From assembly GCA_035048495.1 (NCBI GenBank), contig CM068543.1:35465096-35529095 (forward strand): 64,000 bases of DNA, read 5' to 3'. Shown here in pieces: positions 60,660 through 64,000 of this stretch. The position numbers and the translations under genes are program-made. Below the pieces are notes generated by a model. That model did no database searches and had not been told where the DNA came from. It saw only the letters and a program-made list of their open reading frames with translations. The DNA comes from Euptelea pleiosperma. Taxonomy: Eukaryota > Streptophyta > Magnoliopsida > Ranunculales > Eupteleaceae. How positions within the stretch are numbered: position 1 is the first letter of the stretch; every line of letters starts with the position of its first letter.

Positions 60660-62240
60660 GAAGTGTTGGAAAAGGATTGGGGACAGTCGTAACAAGTTTG
60701 CTCCATGCGTTCGTCAATGTGTCTAATTGGACTCAGTTTGGGTGTTACATTCCTAAGCCTATAATTTCTGACTTTTTGCAACCGGACCTCGAAATTTTAC
60801 TCAATAACTTCAATCACAATTGTTACAATACATTTGAAATGTTGGAACAAGATTTGGGACAGTAGGAACAAGTTTGCTCCATGCGTTCGTCAATGTCTCT
60901 AATTGGACTCAGTTTGGGTGTTACATTCCTAAGCCTATAATTACTGACTTTTTGGCAACCGGACCTCGTAATTTGACTCAATATCTTCTATTTCAACTGT
61001 TTTAAACACATTTGAAGTGTTGGAACAAGATTCGGGACTATCGGAACAAGTTTGCCCCATTCGTGCGTCAATGACTCTAATTGGACTCCGTTTGTGCCGT
61101 ACATTCTTAAGCTTATAACTGGTGACTTTTTCACAACTGGACCTCGTAATTTAACTCAATTTCTTCTATTACAATTGTTTCAACACATTTGAAGTGTTGG
61201 AACAAGATTTGGGATAGTCGGAACAAGCTTGCTCCATGCGTGCGTCAATGTCTCTAATTGGACTCAGTTTGTGTGTTACATTCCGAAGCCAATAACTAGT
61301 GACTTGTTCTCAACCGGACCTCGTAATTTTACTCAATATCTTCTATGACAATTGTTTCAACACATTTGAAGTGTTGGAACAAGATTTGAGACAGTCGGAA
61401 CAAGTTTGCTCCATGCGTTCGTCAATATCTCTAATTGGACTCAGTTTGGGTGTTACATTCCTAAGCGTATAATTAATGACTTTTTTGTAACCGACCTCGT
61501 AATTTGACTCAATATCTTCTATTACAACTTTTTTAACACATTTGAAGTGTTGTAACAAGATTCGGGACTATCAGAACAAGTTTGCCCCATTCGTGCGTCA
61601 ATGACTCTAATTGGACTCCGTATGTGCGTTACATTCCTAAGCTTATAACTAGTGAGTTTTCCGCAACCGAACCTCATTGTTTGACTCAATCTCTTCCATT
61701 ACAATTTTTTAAACACATTTGAAGTCTTGGAACAAGATTCGGGACAGTCGAAACAAGTTTACACCATCCGTGCGTCAATGTCTCTAATTGGACTCAGTTT
61801 GTGCGTTACATTCCTAAGCTTATAACAAGTTACTTTTACGCAACCGGACCTCATAATTTGACTCAATCTCTTCTATTACAATTGTTTCAACACATTTGAA
61901 GTCTTGGAACAATATTCGGAACAGTCGAAACAAGTTTGCTCCATTCGTGCGTATTGGACTCAGTTTGTGCGTTACATTCCTAAGCTTTTAACAAATTACT
62001 TTTTCATAACAAGACCTCATAATTTGACCCAATCTATTCCATTACAATTGTTTCAACACATTTGAAGTCTTGGAACAAGATTCGGGACAGTCGAAACAAG
62101 TTTGCTCCATCCGTGCGTCAATGTCTTTAATTGTACTCAGTTTGTGCGTTACATTCCTAAGCTTATAACAAGTGACTTTTTCGCAATCGGACCTCGTAGT
62201 TTGACTCAATATCTTCTATTACAATTGTTTCAACACATTT
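60660..62240. repeat. 10-mer HOR copy, M1-M9
   Basis: Nine monomers of the 10-mer. The first difference from the previous copy after the shared M1-M2 is an extra A at about 61003. M10 is replaced by a hybrid at 62241, so the regular domain ends here. Confidence 0.88.
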
Positions 62241-64000
62241 GAAGTCTTGGAACAAGATTCGGGACAGTCGAAACAAGTTTGCCCCATGCGTTCGTCAATG
62301 TCTCTAATTGGACTCAGTTTGGGTGTTACATTCTGCCTATAATTACTGACTTTTTCGCAACCGGACTTCGTAATTTAACTCAATAACCTCAATCACAATT
62401 GTTCCAACACATTTGAAGTTTTGGAACAAGATTGGGGACTGTCGGATCAAGTTTGCTCCATACGTTCGTCAATGTCTCTAATTGGACTCAGTTTGGGTGT
62501 TACATTCCTAAGCCAATAATTACTGACTTTTTGGCAACCGGACCTCGTAATTTGACTCAATATCTTCTATTTCAACTGTTTTAACACATTTGAAGTGTTG
62601 GAACAAGATTCGGGACTATCGGAACAAGTTTGCCCCATTCGTGCGTCAATGACTCTAATTGGACTCCGTTTGTGCCTTACATTCCTAAGCTTATAACTGG
62701 TGACTTTTTCAGAACTGGACCTCGTAATTTGACTCAATCTCTTCTTTTACAATTGTTTTAACACATTTGAAAAGTTGGAACAAGATTTAGGATAGTCGGA
62801 ACAAGCTTTCTCCATGCGTGCGTCAATGTCTCAAATTGGACTCAGTTTGTGTGTTACATTCCGAAGCCAATAACTAGTGACTTGTTCTCAACCGGACCTT
62901 GTAATTTTACTCAATATCTTCCATTACAATTCTTTCAACACATTTGAAGTGTTGGAACAAGATTTGAGACAGTTGGAACAAGTTTGCTCCATGCGTTCGT
63001 CAATATCTCTAATTGGACTCAGTTTGGGTGTTACATTCCTAAGCGTATAATTAATGACTTTTTTGCAACTGGACCTCGTAATTGGACTCAATATCTTCTA
63101 TTACAACTTTTTAACACATTTGAAGTGTTGGAATAGGATTCGGGACTATCGGAACAAGATTGCCCCATTCGTGCGTCAATGACTCTAATTGGACTCTGTA
63201 TGTGCGTTACATTCCTAAGCTTATAATTAGTGAGTTTTCCACAACCGAACCTCATTGTTTGACTCAATCTCTTCCATTACAATTGTTTAAACAAATTTAA
63301 AGTCTTGGAACAAGATTCGGGACAGTCGAAACAAGTTTACACCATCCGTGCGTCAATGTCTCTAATTGGACTCAGTTTGTGCGTTACATTCATAAGCTTA
63401 TAACAAGTTACTTTTACGCAACCGGACCTCATAATTTGACTCAATCTCTTCTATTACAATTGTTTCAACAATTTGAAGTCTTCGAACAAGATTCGGGACA
63501 GTCGAAACAAGTTTGCTCCATTCGTACGTCAATGACTCTAATTGGACTCAGTTTGTGCGTTACATTCCTAAGCTTTTAAGAAATTACTTTTTCGCAACAA
63601 GACCTCATAATTTGACTCAATCTCTTCCATTACAATTGTTTCAACACATTTGAAGTCTTGGAACAAGATTCAGGACAGTCAAAACAAATTTACTCCATCC
63701 GTGCGTCAATGTCTTTAATTGTACTCAGTTTGTGCGTTACATTCCTAAGCTTATAACAAGTGACTTTTTCGCAATCGGGCCTCGTAGTTTGACTCAATCT
63801 CTTCTATTACAATTGTTTCAACACATTTGAAGTCTTGGAACAAGATTCAGGACAGTCGAAACAAGTTTGCCCCATGCGTTCGTCAATGTCTCTAATTGGA
63901 CTCAGTTTGGGTGTTACATTCTGCCTATAATTACTGACTTTTCGGCAACCGGACCTCCTAATTTGACTCAATAACTTCAATCACAATTGTTACAACACAT
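62241..64000. repeat. Diverged satellite block (M10/L hybrid, N, M3-M10)
   Basis: Starts with an M10/L hybrid ('gtttgccccatgcg' then 'gcaaccggacttcg'), then N at 62415, M3, M4, M5, M6, M7, a full-length M8/K-like monomer preceded by 'caacaatttgaag', M9 and M10. It carries many private substitutions, such as 'gaaaagttggaac', 'gattcaggacagtcaaaac' and 'ttcggcaaccggacctcc'. Homogenisation appears weaker here. Confidence 0.8.

Larger units (their letters stand above)
44198..64000. repeat. Satellite array, right segment (about 176-177 bp monomers)
   Basis: About 113 monomers in the same orientation and phase as the left segment. From here to 62240 only M1-M10 types and their hybrids occur; K, L, N and M3' are absent. 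In this stretch every M5 copy I checked carries a 1-bp deletion giving 'aaccgacctcg' where the left segment has 'aaccggacctcg'. No gene is present. Confidence 0.97.

Overview
The window is almost entirely plant-type satellite DNA. A head-to-tail array of roughly 176-177 bp monomers, all in the same orientation, fills 1-41332 and 44198-64000. The only interruption is one 2865-bp long terminal repeat (41333-44197). I see no credible protein-coding gene, tRNA, rRNA or CRISPR array. Monomer length, the higher-order repeat (HOR) organisation and the plant-style LTR suggest pericentromeric or centromeric heterochromatin of a flowering plant. I do not recognise the satellite family or species, and centromere function is inference.

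Monomer names used here: each monomer starts at the GAAG of 'cacatttGAAGtgttgg'. The basic HOR is a 10-mer of 1754 bp (M1-M10; reference copy 48913-50666). Monomer lengths are 176, 177, 177, 177, 176, 177, 177, 166, 177 and 174. M8 carries an 11-bp deletion and M10 a 3-bp deletion. The left part also uses K, L, N and M3' (a 5' M3 / 3' K hybrid). Two sequence groups alternate: a 'gggtgttacattc' group (M1, M2, M5, M10, L, N) and a 'gtgcgttacattcctaagcttataac'-like group (most of M3, M6-M9, K).

Layout. 1-6029: irregular mixture of 10-mer-derived blocks (16-mer, 6-mer, 10-mer). 6030-18672: two copies of a 36-monomer, 6.32-kb super-unit, each containing two nested 13-mers of about 2.28 kb. 18673-20426: one plain 10-mer. 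20427-29206: a 50-monomer variant of the super-unit with a tripled 705-bp 4-mer. 29207-41332: 29-mer, 28-mer and a partial unit, with a recurring 9-mer of about 1580 bp. 41333-44197: solo LTR with a perfect 5-bp target duplication (gaagt), inserted in the first bases of an M4 monomer. 44198-62240: clean domain of 7-mer (1223 bp) and 10-mer (1754 bp) HORs without K/L/N. 62241-64000: more diverged monomers, with L/N types returning.

The parts fit a history of repeated unequal crossing-over. Shorter HORs are exact multi-monomer deletions of longer ones, with hybrid monomers at the junctions. Adjacent copies share private mutations that bracket the duplicated segment. The single LTR records one retrotransposon insertion followed by LTR-LTR recombination, and it lies at a change in HOR composition.
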